A stretch of DNA of 35,732 nucleotides from Bacteroides sp. (lineage in GTDB: Bacteria; Bacteroidota; Bacteroidia; Bacteroidales; Muribaculaceae), in the NCBI GenBank assembly GCA_023665145.1, contig JAMPEM010000019.1, positions 1-35,732 on the forward strand, read 5' to 3'. The translations under genes and the position numbers were made by a program. Shown piece after piece: positions 16,113 to 24,481 of the stretch (positions are counted from its first letter, which is position 1; each line of letters opens with the position of its first letter). The notes below the pieces were generated by a model. It ran no database searches. It was not told the origin of the DNA and saw only the letters and a list, made by a program, of their open reading frames with translations.

Positions 16113-17171
16113 ATGAGGATTGCATTTGCTCCATATATCCTTAAATTTATAAAACCGGCAAGAACCTCACGAGGCGTGCTTTATGAGAAGCCAACCATTT
16201 TTATTAAAATATTTGATGAAAAAAATCCTGATCTATATGGCCTCGGAGAAGCTGCGGTATTTCCAAATCTTTCTCCAGAGGCTAATGAGGATTTGCCATA
16301 CAAATACCTTGAATTAACTGCAAATATAGCACTGGGGAAAACCACTGACTTGTCTCGACACTCTTCCATCCAGTTTGGCCTCGAACAAGCAATTTATGAT
16401 TACACCAACAAATGCCATAGCATTTACTTCCCCTCACCCTTCACTCAGGGAAAAGGGGACATCACAATCAATGGTCTAATCTGGATGGGGTCATACGATG
16501 AAATGATGGCTCAGATAGAAGACAAAATTTCGCGTGGATTTCATTGCATAAAACTTAAAATAGGTGCAATAGAATGGGATAAAGAGACTGCTATTCTTGA
16601 GTCAATTAGAAAATATTACCCTGCAGATCAGTTAACTATTCGAGTTGATGCTAACGGAGCATTTTCTCCCGACGAAGCTCTCTATAAACTCCGGGAGTTA
16701 TCCCATTTCAATCTACACTCCATTGAGCAACCTATAGCGAAAGGACAACATGAAGCTCTTTCTGAATTATGCCATATCACACCTGTCCCAATCGCACTTG
16801 ACGAAGAACTTATCGGCATCTCTTCCACTGACGAAAAAATAAATCTGCTGGATTTCATAAAGCCACAATATATTATACTAAAACCGGCTTTGTGTGGAGG
16901 ATTTTCCGGTGCTGAAGAATGGATATGTCTCTCTGAGCAAAGAAAAATTGGATATTGGGTCACTTCTGCACTCGAATCAAATGTCGGGTTAAATGCCCTT
17001 GCACAATGGACTGCTTACAATCGATTCATAGGACCTCAAGGTCTTGGAACCGGTGCACTTTTCTCTAACAATACACCCTCTCAACTTTCTTTAGAAGGAG
17101 AGAATTTGCGTTATGACACTAATAGTCCACTATGTCGTGACTTTTTTGATAACCTTGATTGGAGACAATGA
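16113..17171 (+). CDS. menC: o-Succinylbenzoate synthase MenC
   Basis: A 352-residue enolase-superfamily dehydratase that forms o-succinylbenzoate from SHCHC. The barrel residues are visible: KLKIG near 147-151 (catalytic Lys), VDANGAF near 174-180 (metal Asp), SIEQPI near 204-209 (metal Glu), LDEELIG near 230-236 (metal ligand), and ILKP near 253-256 (second catalytic Lys). The sequence is of the divergent Bacteroidetes MenC type; the operon context makes it the MenC rather than a dipeptide epimerase. Its stop codon overlaps the menE ATG by four bases. Confidence 0.93.
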   Translation: MRIAFAPYILKFIKPARTSRGVLYEKPTIFIKIFDEKNPDLYGLGEAAVFPNLSPEANEDLPYKYLELTANIALGKTTDLSRHSSIQFGLEQAIYDYTNKCHSIYFPSPFTQGKGDITINGLIWMGSYDEMMAQIEDKISRGFHCIKLKIGAIEWDKETAILESIRKYYPADQLTIRVDANGAFSPDEALYKLRELSHFNLHSIEQPIAKGQHEALSELCHITPVPIALDEELIGISSTDEKINLLDFIKPQYIILKPALCGGFSGAEEWICLSEQRKIGYWVTSALESNVGLNALAQWTAYNRFIGPQGLGTGALFSNNTPSQLSLEGENLRYDTNSPLCRDFFDNLDWRQ

Positions 17172-18121
17172 CTGTTGACGAATTTATATTAGAATGGAAT
17201 AACAAAAACGATTATTGTATTGCGATGACCTCCGGCTCTACAGGTACACCTAAAGAGATTAATCTTCCTAAAGAGCTAATGAAGCAAAGTGCTTTACGTA
17301 CAATCAACTACTTTGGTCTTAATAACAATAGTCATCTCCACCTTCCTCTTTCTCCCGACTACATAGCAGGAAAAATGATGATAGTTAGAAGTTTGATGTG
17401 CGGTGCACATCTATCTTATGAGACACCATCCAATATAATCGTAGGAAATAGCGACGAATCACCAATCGATCTAATTGCTCTTGTTCCATCTCAACTACAA
17501 GGACTTATATCTCAAACCAAATTATTATCACGAATTAAAAATATAATTGTAGGAGGAGCACCCCTTTCCACGGAACTTAGACAAGAATCTTCAAAATTAC
17601 CTGTAAAAATTGTAGAAACTTACGGAATGACCGAAACAGCATCTCACATCGCACTCAGAGATGTCTCCGAAGAATATTTCACCCCACTTGATAAAATCAA
17701 GATAAACACGAATCACAACAATGAGCTTATAATAGAAATTCCTAATTTCGGCAAATTTATCACCAACGACATAGCTGAAATTCTTCCCGACAATCGGTTC
17801 AGAATTCTTGGAAGGTCAGATAATGTAATAATCACCGGTGGCATAAAAGTCAATCCTGAAACTTTAGAGAACAAAATTTCCCCTATCTTATCCGAACTGT
17901 TTAATATCAACAGATTCGCTATTACATCAATCTCGAATCTCAAATGGGGTCAAAGTATAATGCTCGTAATAGAGGGAGAAAAACAATATCCCGATGATGA
18001 GATAATTATAACACTAAAAAAGAGATTACCGAAATACGAAATTCCTAAATCCATTACATATATTGACAAAATTCCTCTAACACCAAACGGGAAAATTATG
18101 AGAAGATTGCTCATATCATAA
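17168..18121 (+). CDS. menE: o-Succinylbenzoate-CoA ligase MenE, short form
   Basis: The 317-residue adenylate-forming enzyme activates o-succinylbenzoate as its CoA thioester. Motifs run in the usual order: TSGSTGTPKEI (ATP loop, residues 21-31), YGMTETASH, RFRILGRSDNVIITGGIKVNP and the catalytic lysine in TPNGKIMRR at the C-terminus. It is much shorter than the 450-500 residues of many MenE: the N-terminal subdomain before the ATP loop is reduced to about 20 residues. I chose ATG 17168 because it overlaps the menC stop as ATGA; a TTG nine bases earlier is also possible. It is the last gene of the run from nadE. Compared with the common Bacteroidales menaquinone clusters, menF, menH and menA are missing here. 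Confidence 0.92.
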   Translation: MTVDEFILEWNNKNDYCIAMTSGSTGTPKEINLPKELMKQSALRTINYFGLNNNSHLHLPLSPDYIAGKMMIVRSLMCGAHLSYETPSNIIVGNSDESPIDLIALVPSQLQGLISQTKLLSRIKNIIVGGAPLSTELRQESSKLPVKIVETYGMTETASHIALRDVSEEYFTPLDKIKINTNHNNELIIEIPNFGKFITNDIAEILPDNRFRILGRSDNVIITGGIKVNPETLENKISPILSELFNINRFAITSISNLKWGQSIMLVIEGEKQYPDDEIIITLKKRLPKYEIPKSITYIDKIPLTPNGKIMRRLLIS

Positions 18122-18137
18122 TTTTTTTGTAATTTTG
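18106..18137 (+). promoter_or_regulatory. Promoter candidate for the Crp/Fnr regulator
   Basis: ATTG (18106-18109), 20 bp, then TAATTTTG (18130-18137) match the Bacteroidetes promoter, with one mismatch in the first box. The -33 box lies inside the end of menE. The start site would be near 18144, leaving a leader of about 97 bases. Confidence 0.6.
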
Positions 18138-18155
18138 TGCTGCAAAACATAGCCT

Positions 18156-18174
18156 TATGGCACATTAAGCCATA
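18156..18174. repeat. Dyad in the leader of the Crp/Fnr gene
   Basis: TATGGC (18156-18161) and GCCATA (18169-18174) form a 6-bp inverted repeat with a 7-base spacer, a little downstream of the predicted start site. It could act as an operator for autoregulation or as a small RNA hairpin. Confidence 0.35.
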
Positions 18175-18240
18175 TTACATACAAGGCAGTATAAAATACG
18201 TACGGGAGAAATAAATCAGTTGCATAAATAATCAATCGAA

Positions 18241-18942
18241 GTGATTAAAAAGAGTACCCTCGAACAAATCATCAGCCACGACTTGGCAGATATGTGGAAT
18301 GCATTGACCTCCGAACAAAAAAGAATTGTTACGGACAATTTCACCATACACAATTTTAAAAAAAATCAAATTATATACGCTGAAAAAGAGGAACCGGAAT
18401 TCTTATGGTGTTTGCTTAAAGGAAAAGTCAAAATGCACAAAAAAGGGATTGGAGACAAAATCCAAATCCTCAGGCTTTATCGTCCCGTTCAATATTTTGG
18501 ATACCGTGCTTACTTCGCTCAAGAGCCCTACGTCTCATCTGCAAGTGCTTTTGAAGCTTCTGTTCTGGGCTCTATTCCAATGGACATAGTTAACAACCTA
18601 ATTCATGCAAACAACAACCTCGCCATGTTTTTTATACACGAACTCGCATGCAACCTTGGCGGGTCCGACACAAAAATTGTAAATCTCACGCAAAAACATA
18701 TTAGAGGACGTTTGGCGGAAGCACTGCTACTTCTCGCTGACAATTATGGTCTCGAGGACGATGATGCTACTCTCAAAATTTATATGAGCCGGGAAGACCT
18801 TGCAAATCTCAGCAATATGACCACAAGCAATGCAATTCGCACCCTGACAAGTTTCGTCAATGAAAAATTGCTAATTGTAGACGGCAGACGAATTAAAATT
18901 CTTAATTCAAATCAACTTAGAAAGATTTCAAAATTCGGATAA
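18241..18942 (+). CDS. Crp/Fnr-family transcriptional regulator
   Basis: A 233-residue regulator. Residues 15-130 form the cyclic-nucleotide-binding-like sensor (FKKNQIIYAEKEEPEFLWCLLKGKVKMHKKG), followed by the dimer helix. A winged helix-turn-helix follows near 180-225 (YMSREDLANLSNMTTSNAIRTLTSFVNEKLL). The only cysteines (ELAC and FLWC) do not form an FNR iron-sulphur set, and no classical cAMP-phosphate pocket is obvious, so the ligand is unknown. The start is GTG at 18241; no in-frame ATG lies before residue 18. The gene is convergent with hemW, with six bases between the stops. In Bacteroides thetaiotaomicron a Crp-family regulator (Cur) controls carbon-starvation genes including the EF-G2 gene. 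Whether this protein has that role is inference. Confidence 0.88.
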   Translation: MIKKSTLEQIISHDLADMWNALTSEQKRIVTDNFTIHNFKKNQIIYAEKEEPEFLWCLLKGKVKMHKKGIGDKIQILRLYRPVQYFGYRAYFAQEPYVSSASAFEASVLGSIPMDIVNNLIHANNNLAMFFIHELACNLGGSDTKIVNLTQKHIRGRLAEALLLLADNYGLEDDDATLKIYMSREDLANLSNMTTSNAIRTLTSFVNEKLLIVDGRRIKILNSNQLRKISKFG

Positions 18943-18948
18943 AATAGA

Positions 18949-20073
18949 TTAAATCAAATTCACTATTATTGAATCTGATATAAGAATACTTTTCCGAGTC
19001 AATGTTACTCTTCCATCTATTCTTTTTAACATACCCTTTGATATAATAGGTTTCATTCTTACAAGTAATTGTTCATATTCCTTGACTCCGAATTTTTCCT
19101 TAAACTCTACCAAATCAATTCCGGAACACGTTCGCAATCTTGTCATAACATACTCTTCTCGCAATTCATCATCCGAAAGAATTTCCTCAGAGATTACAGG
19201 ATTTCCATCTTCCATAATACCACGTACATAATTCTTGACATCCGGCAAATTATATCTGCGGCATCTCATCCCATCATACGAATGGGCCGATGGACCAATT
19301 CCAAGATATGGTACACCTTTCCAATATGACGAATTATGTCGCGACTCAAATCCCTCACGCGCAAAATTCGAAATCTCATACTGTCGCAGTCCTATCCGTG
19401 AACTCATTTCACATAGCTCATAAAACATCGCTTCACTCAACCCTTCATCTAACTCCCGAATATCTCCCCTACACCTAAGAAACGTCAATGCTGTTCCCTC
19501 CTCATACATCAATGAATATGCTGAAATATGCTTTGGAGAAAATTGCAATACTCCATATAATGATCTCCTCCACGAATCCAACGTCTGCCCCGGCAAACCA
19601 AAAATCAAGTCATAACTACAATTATCAAACTCATTGCTGATTATTTCCATGCATTTCAATGCACTTTTTGCATCGTGTCGCCTTCCCACCCGTTTAAGTT
19701 CACCATCATCAAGTGATTGAATTCCAACACTCACTCTGTTTATCCCAATAAATTTCAACCCCTTCGCATACTCATTTGAAACATCATCCGGATTAAGCTC
19801 TATAGTAATCTCTACATCCTTGCATATTTCAAAAATTTTACGAACATTTACCAAAAGTCTATTTAAATCTTCAATACCAAACAGCGAAGGCGTCCCTCCT
19901 CCTATATATATAGACGAGACCTCCCCTGTAATTTCAGAACGCCTTATCTGCAATTCCCTTATCAAAGCATCAACAAGAATGTCCTTTCTTACGACACTCT
20001 CTCCCACAGAATAGAAATCACAATATAGGCACTTTCGCCTGCAAATTGGAATATGAATATACAAACCGTTCAT
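18949..20073 (-). CDS. hemW: Radical SAM protein HemW (heme chaperone-like)
   Basis: A 374-residue radical SAM protein. The CxxxCxxC motif is C11, C15 and C18 in ICRRKCLYCDF, and IYIGGGTPSLF is the SAM-binding glycine motif. The rest (RVSVGIQSLDDGELKRVGRRHDA, YDLIFGLPGQTLDSW, KHISAYSLMYEEGTAL) is the HemN/HemW layout. The short HIPICRRKC start, without the N-terminal extension of true HemN, fits HemW, which hands heme to respiratory enzymes rather than oxidising coproporphyrinogen. The context with menaquinone genes and an FNR-family regulator fits anaerobic respiration (inference). -7-like boxes occur upstream on the minus strand (20083-20090 and 20153-20160), but neither has a good partner box. 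Confidence 0.92.
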   Translation of the reverse strand: MNGLYIHIPICRRKCLYCDFYSVGESVVRKDILVDALIRELQIRRSEITGEVSSIYIGGGTPSLFGIEDLNRLLVNVRKIFEICKDVEITIELNPDDVSNEYAKGLKFIGINRVSVGIQSLDDGELKRVGRRHDAKSALKCMEIISNEFDNCSYDLIFGLPGQTLDSWRRSLYGVLQFSPKHISAYSLMYEEGTALTFLRCRGDIRELDEGLSEAMFYELCEMSSRIGLRQYEISNFAREGFESRHNSSYWKGVPYLGIGPSAHSYDGMRCRRYNLPDVKNYVRGIMEDGNPVISEEILSDDELREEYVMTRLRTCSGIDLVEFKEKFGVKEYEQLLVRMKPIISKGMLKRIDGRVTLTRKSILISDSIIVNLI

Positions 20074-20114
20074 TTTTCAACGCAAATTTAACAAAAATCT
20101 TCAAAAAATAAAAA

Positions 20115-20132
20115 ATATGTTATGCAACATAT
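20115..20132. promoter_or_regulatory. Dyad between hemW and the EF-G2-like gene, possible Crp/Fnr-type operator
   Basis: ATATGTT (20115-20121) and AACATAT (20126-20132) are perfect arms around the spacer ATGC. The inner 5-N4-5 layout (ATGTT, 4 bases, AACAT) has the same geometry as Crp/Fnr-family sites, although its bases differ from those of E. coli FNR. It lies 113 bases before the EF-G2-like start and 42 before hemW. The matching regulator is unknown. Confidence 0.4.
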
Positions 20133-20244
20133 AAAAAAATTACAACCGATTGCAAAATTATGTGTAAATTGCAACCGAAAAATTAAAGACACCTCTCCAC
20201 TTTTAATATTCCACACATTAATAAAATTAAAAATCGGATAAATA

Positions 20245-22401
20245 ATGAAAACTTACCCAACCAACGAAATTAAAAACATCGCCCTTCTCGGATCAAAGGG
20301 CTCCGGCAAAACCACTCTCGCTGAGTCCATGCTCTTCGAGTGTGGTGTAATAAAACGCAGAGGTACAATCGAAGCAGGAAATACCGTCTCTGACTATTTC
20401 CCCGTTGAAAAAGAATACGGATACTCCGTATTCTCCACAATCTTTAATGCTGAATTTAACGGCAAAAAACTTAACGTAATCGACTGCCCCGGTGCCGATG
20501 ATTTCGTCGGAAATGCTTATACAGCTCTTGGAGTTTGCGATACCGGTCTTATAACAATCAATGCCGAATACGGTGTCGAGGTTGGTACTCAAAACATATT
20601 CCGCACAACTGCTAAACTACACAAACCCGTTATCTTTGCGCTCAATCAAATAGATGGTGAAAAAGCTGACTTTGAAAACGTTGTTGAACAGATGCGCGAA
20701 ACTTTTGGCCCCAAAATAACCCTTATTCAATATCCTCTTCAATCAGGTCCTGGATTCAATTCTATGATTGACGTCCTCCTCATGAAAAAATATGAATGGG
20801 GACCTGAAGGAGGTGTCCCGACTATCTCAGAAATTCCTGAAGACCAACTCGAAAAAGCTAACGAACTGCATAACGCACTCGTGGAAGCCGCTGCCGAAAA
20901 CGATGAAACACTTATGGATAAATATTTCGAACAGGGACATCTTTCTGAAGATGAAATGCGCGAAGGTATCCGTAAAGGACTAATCGATAGAAGCATACTC
21001 CCCGTTTTTGTTGTAAGCGCGCTTAAAGATATGGGTGTCAGAAGAATGATGGAATTCCTCGGTAACGTCTGCCCATTCGTCGATGATATGCCGGCTCCTA
21101 CTACAACTACCGGCGTTGCTGTTCCTCCAAATGCAAATGGACCTCTTTCTCTCTATTTCTTCAAAACAAGCGTAGAACCACACATTGGGGAAGTCGCTTT
21201 CTTCAAAGTCATGAGCGGAACACTCACCGCCGGAGCTGACCTCGAGAATATATCTCGTGGTGGGAAAGAGCGCCTTAGCCAAATCTATACAACTTGTGGA
21301 CAAATACGCACTGCAGTCGACAAACTCGAAGCAGGAGACATCGGTGCCGCTGTTAAACTCAAAGATGTGCGTACAGGCAACACTCTTGATGAAAAAGGTT
21401 GCGAATTCCAATTCGACTTTATCCAATATCCCGCTCCTAAATATATTCGCGCTATCAAACCCGCTTCTGAATCAGATAGCGAGAAACTAATGGGTATCCT
21501 GACTCGCATGCACGAAGAAGACCCAACATGGATTATTGAACAATCTAAAGAATTAAAACAAACTCTCGTCAAAGGACAAGGAGAATTCCACCTCCGCACT
21601 CTCAAATGGAGAATTGAGAACAACGAAAAACTTCCCATTGAATTCTCTGAACAAAAAGTACCTTATCGCGAAACCATAACAAAAGCTTCACGCGCTGATT
21701 ATCGTCACAAAAAACAATCGGGTGGATCTGGTCAATTCGGTGAAGTTCACCTTATTGTTGAACCTTACACCGAAGGTATGCCCGAACCGGACACATACAA
21801 ATTCGGTAATCAAGAATTCAAACTTAACGTCCGTGACAAACAAGAAATTCCTCTTGACTGGGGTGGTAAACTAATCGTATACAACTGCATCGTCGGTGGT
21901 GCGATTGATGCACGTTTCATCCCGGCTATTGTTAAAGGTCTTATGGACCGTATGGAACAAGGACCACTAACCGGATCTTACGCCCGTGATGTCAGAGTAA
22001 TGATATACGACGGGAAAATGCACCCTGTTGACTCCAATGAAATCTCTTTCCGTCTCGCAGGTAGACACGCATTTTCTGAAGCCTTCAGAAATGCTAATCC
22101 CAAAATCCTCGAACCTATCTATGACGTTGAAGTCCTCGTCCCGGGTGAAGCTATGGGCGACGTAATGAGCGACCTCCAATCCCGACGTGCTATAATAATG
22201 GGTATGGAATCTGAAAACGGAATCGAAAAACTCAACGCTAAAGTACCTCTCAAAGAGATGGCCTCTTATAGCACTGCTTTGAGTTCTATTACCGGTGGAA
22301 GAAGCTCATTCTCTATGACATTCTCTGGTTACGAACTTGTCCCCGGAGACGTGCAGGAAAAACTTCTCAAAGAGTATGCTGCCACCCTCGAAGAAGATTA
22401 A
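20245..22401 (+). CDS. EF-G2-like elongation factor G paralogue with altered GTPase motifs
   Basis: A 718-residue protein with EF-G domains in order: G domain (1-270), domain II (300-390), domains III-V (400-718). The GTP motifs depart from EF-G. The P-loop is GSKGSGKTT (16-24) where EF-G has AHIDAGKTT. Switch I is EKEYGYSV (55-62) instead of EKERGITI. The G3 motif is DCPGADDF (80-87), so A84 replaces the catalytic histidine of DTPGHVDF. The G4 motif NQID (134-137) is near normal. B. thetaiotaomicron EF-G2 is reported to translocate without GTP hydrolysis and to be induced on carbon limitation, and this protein looks like its counterpart (inference from motifs and length). A true fusA is not in the window. 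The gene has its own terminator and an upstream dyad. Confidence 0.9.
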   Translation: MKTYPTNEIKNIALLGSKGSGKTTLAESMLFECGVIKRRGTIEAGNTVSDYFPVEKEYGYSVFSTIFNAEFNGKKLNVIDCPGADDFVGNAYTALGVCDTGLITINAEYGVEVGTQNIFRTTAKLHKPVIFALNQIDGEKADFENVVEQMRETFGPKITLIQYPLQSGPGFNSMIDVLLMKKYEWGPEGGVPTISEIPEDQLEKANELHNALVEAAAENDETLMDKYFEQGHLSEDEMREGIRKGLIDRSILPVFVVSALKDMGVRRMMEFLGNVCPFVDDMPAPTTTTGVAVPPNANGPLSLYFFKTSVEPHIGEVAFFKVMSGTLTAGADLENISRGGKERLSQIYTTCGQIRTAVDKLEAGDIGAAVKLKDVRTGNTLDEKGCEFQFDFIQYPAPKYIRAIKPASESDSEKLMGILTRMHEEDPTWIIEQSKELKQTLVKGQGEFHLRTLKWRIENNEKLPIEFSEQKVPYRETITKASRADYRHKKQSGGSGQFGEVHLIVEPYTEGMPEPDTYKFGNQEFKLNVRDKQEIPLDWGGKLIVYNCIVGGAIDARFIPAIVKGLMDRMEQGPLTGSYARDVRVMIYDGKMHPVDSNEISFRLAGRHAFSEAFRNANPKILEPIYDVEVLVPGEAMGDVMSDLQSRRAIIMGMESENGIEKLNAKVPLKEMASYSTALSSITGGRSSFSMTFSGYELVPGDVQEKLLKEYAATLEED

Positions 22402-22416
22402 ATAATACAATACATT

Positions 22417-22460
22417 TATAATAAAATAGCATCCCGATATCAGGATGCTATTTTATTATA
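22417..22460 (+). terminator. Terminator of the EF-G2-like gene
   Basis: A perfect 18-bp stem of 22417-22434 with 22443-22460, core AGCATCC / GGATGCT, and an eight-base loop CGATATCA. The 3' arm is T-rich. It is one of the strongest hairpins in the window. Confidence 0.9.
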
Positions 22461-22525
22461 AATAAATTAAACACTTATTCTTTAAGTCATTCCCATCATT
22501 TCATTATCCTTATTCTGACAAATAA

Positions 22526-22557
22526 TTTGTGTATATCTCGGATTTTTCTTAATTTTG
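22526..22557 (+). promoter_or_regulatory. Promoter for the glycogen genes
   Basis: TTTG (22526-22529), exactly 20 bp, then TAATTTTG (22550-22557), a full match to the Bacteroidetes consensus. The start site should be near 22564, giving a leader of about 137 bases. That leader holds a CCAAC/GTTGG dyad (22588-22592, 22602-22606) and the hairpin at 22632-22685. Confidence 0.75.
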
Positions 22558-22631
22558 CATTGAATTAACGCAATAATTATCAACCTTCCAACATTATAAA
22601 CGTTGGTATTATATAAATACTTGTGATTCAA

Positions 22632-22685
22632 TTATCGCATTTTACATATTCTAATACTGAGAATATCGTAAAATCCATGCGATAA
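22632..22685 (+). promoter_or_regulatory. 54-nt hairpin in the leader of glycogen synthase
   Basis: Three stacked helices: TTATCGCA (22632-22639) with TGCGATAA (22678-22685), TTTTAC (22640-22645) with GTAAAA (22668-22673), ATATTC (22646-22651) with GAATAT (22661-22666). They are separated only by the bulges C22667 and TCCA (22674-22677), with a nine-base loop. It ends 15 bases before the ATG, so it may influence translation initiation or bind a regulator. Confidence 0.55.
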
Positions 22686-22700
22686 ATACTTATTTATATT

Positions 22701-24380
22701 ATGACATCTACATCTATTGATTATAAATCTCTCCTCACAGAAATCGACCTGTTGTGCGAAACAAGTTGGGAAGTATGCAACAAAGTTGGAGGTATTTATA
22801 CTGTCTTATCTACTAAAGCTAAAGAACTCCAAGGTCAATTCGGTGACAAACTAATATTTATCGGTCCCGACATATGGTCCGATGAAAAGCCCTCCCCTGT
22901 TTTTAAAGAAAATAAACGGCTGCTCAAATCATTCATGAGATATGCTAAACTCCCCAACGGAGTTTCTGTCAGAACAGGTAGATGGGACATTCCCGGATCC
23001 CCTATAGTAATCCTTGTCAATTATCAAGGTGTATATGATATCATTGATGGTATTTTCGGCAACATGTGGAATAACTTCCATGTAGATTCACTTCATGGTT
23101 ATGGCGATTATCGCGAAAGCTGCGTATTCGCTGTTGCCTCTGCTTTAGTTATACAATCTATTGCCAAACATCTAAATGTTAGAGACAATAAAATCCTCGC
23201 ACATTTCGATGAATGGACCACAGGAATGGGTCTCCTATATCTCAGACTGCACAATCCACAAATCGCTACCATTTTCACCACACATGCCACAAGCATCGGT
23301 AGAAGCATATGCGGTAATGGGAAACCTCTTTACCAATATTTCCACAATTACAATGGTGATCAAATGGCTCATGAACTCAACATGGAGTCCAAACATTCAC
23401 TCGAAAAAGCCGCAGCTCATAACGCTGACTGCTTTACAACTGTCTCTGATGTCACAGCTGATGAATGTGAACAACTCCTAGGCATAAGACCACAAGTAGT
23501 GACACCTAATGGTTTCGACCCCGACTTCGTGCCTTCTCTTGCAAAAAGGAAGAAGCAACGCACCATCGGACGTGACAAAATCCTCTCTATAGCTCAACTT
23601 ATGACCGGAAAATTACTTCCTGATGACACATTTATCGTAGCAACTTCAGGCAGAAATGAATTCCGGAATAAAGGGATTGACCTGTTCCTCGATTCTATAG
23701 CAGATATCAGAACTAACAATAATCAACTCAAAAAACCGGTTCTTGCTCTTGTCCTTGTGCCGGCATGGGTCAAACAGCCGGCCGGTGAATTAATTACCGA
23801 TCTTTACAATAACGGAGACATCCGTCCACAAATCGATTTCCTCACTCATCGCCTCAACAACGAAGACAACGATTCAATTACATGTAAAATAAAATCGATG
23901 GGTGGAAATCAAAATACATCAGATGTTTCTATAATTTATATCCCATGCTATCTTGACGGATTCGATGGTATCCTTAATATTAACTATTATGATTTCATCC
24001 CTGCTCTTGATATGACAATCTTCCCCTCATATTACGAACCCTGGGGATATACACCTCTTGAAAGTATTGCATTCGGCATTCCCACTCTCACCACAGATAA
24101 ATCCGGGTTTGGAATGTGGATTGAAAATAATACATCAAACGACTTAAGCTCCTGCGGGGTGAAAGTAATTCCTCGTTCCGATTCTAATTATCAGCAAAAT
24201 ATACAGCAAATTGCAGAGACTATTATGCAAATGGTAAATGCGACACCTCAATACATCGGACAATGCTCTAAAGCCGCTTTTAAAACAGCAGACAAAGCTG
24301 AATGGAAATTCTTCATCCGCAAATATGATAAAGCCTTCTCCATTGCTCTGCATAACAGAGACTCGCGTATCACAAAATAA
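22701..24380 (+). CDS. Glycogen synthase, GT3 family
   Basis: A 559-residue enzyme that extends alpha-1,4-glucan from a nucleotide-glucose. The sequence is of the GT3 (yeast and animal) type rather than bacterial GlgA: CETSWEVCNKVGGIYTVLSTKA (20-41) holds the KVGG motif. HFDEWTTGMGLLYLR and FTTHATSIGR follow, and near residues 446-454 the EPWGYTPLE motif carries the catalytic Glu pair. GT3 enzymes of this size are usual in Bacteroidales. It sits behind its own promoter and a leader hairpin. The phosphorylase follows about 100 bases later, so both directions of storage-glucan turnover are encoded together. No branching or debranching enzyme gene is present here. Confidence 0.93.
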   Translation: MTSTSIDYKSLLTEIDLLCETSWEVCNKVGGIYTVLSTKAKELQGQFGDKLIFIGPDIWSDEKPSPVFKENKRLLKSFMRYAKLPNGVSVRTGRWDIPGSPIVILVNYQGVYDIIDGIFGNMWNNFHVDSLHGYGDYRESCVFAVASALVIQSIAKHLNVRDNKILAHFDEWTTGMGLLYLRLHNPQIATIFTTHATSIGRSICGNGKPLYQYFHNYNGDQMAHELNMESKHSLEKAAAHNADCFTTVSDVTADECEQLLGIRPQVVTPNGFDPDFVPSLAKRKKQRTIGRDKILSIAQLMTGKLLPDDTFIVATSGRNEFRNKGIDLFLDSIADIRTNNNQLKKPVLALVLVPAWVKQPAGELITDLYNNGDIRPQIDFLTHRLNNEDNDSITCKIKSMGGNQNTSDVSIIYIPCYLDGFDGILNINYYDFIPALDMTIFPSYYEPWGYTPLESIAFGIPTLTTDKSGFGMWIENNTSNDLSSCGVKVIPRSDSNYQQNIQQIAETIMQMVNATPQYIGQCSKAAFKTADKAEWKFFIRKYDKAFSIALHNRDSRITK

Positions 24381-24481
24381 TTAAAAACATTATTCGTTAA
24401 TAGTATATAACCTACAAAACTGAATCAGATTTACATACCATGCATTTCTGAATAACAGTTCGGTCAAGTAAATATTTTTAT

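Noticed and set aside
20083..20160. CAAATTTA and CAAAATTA as minus-strand -7 boxes for hemW
   Set aside because: Neither has a TTTG box at 19-21 bp, and the first would leave almost no leader; reported only as weak hints.
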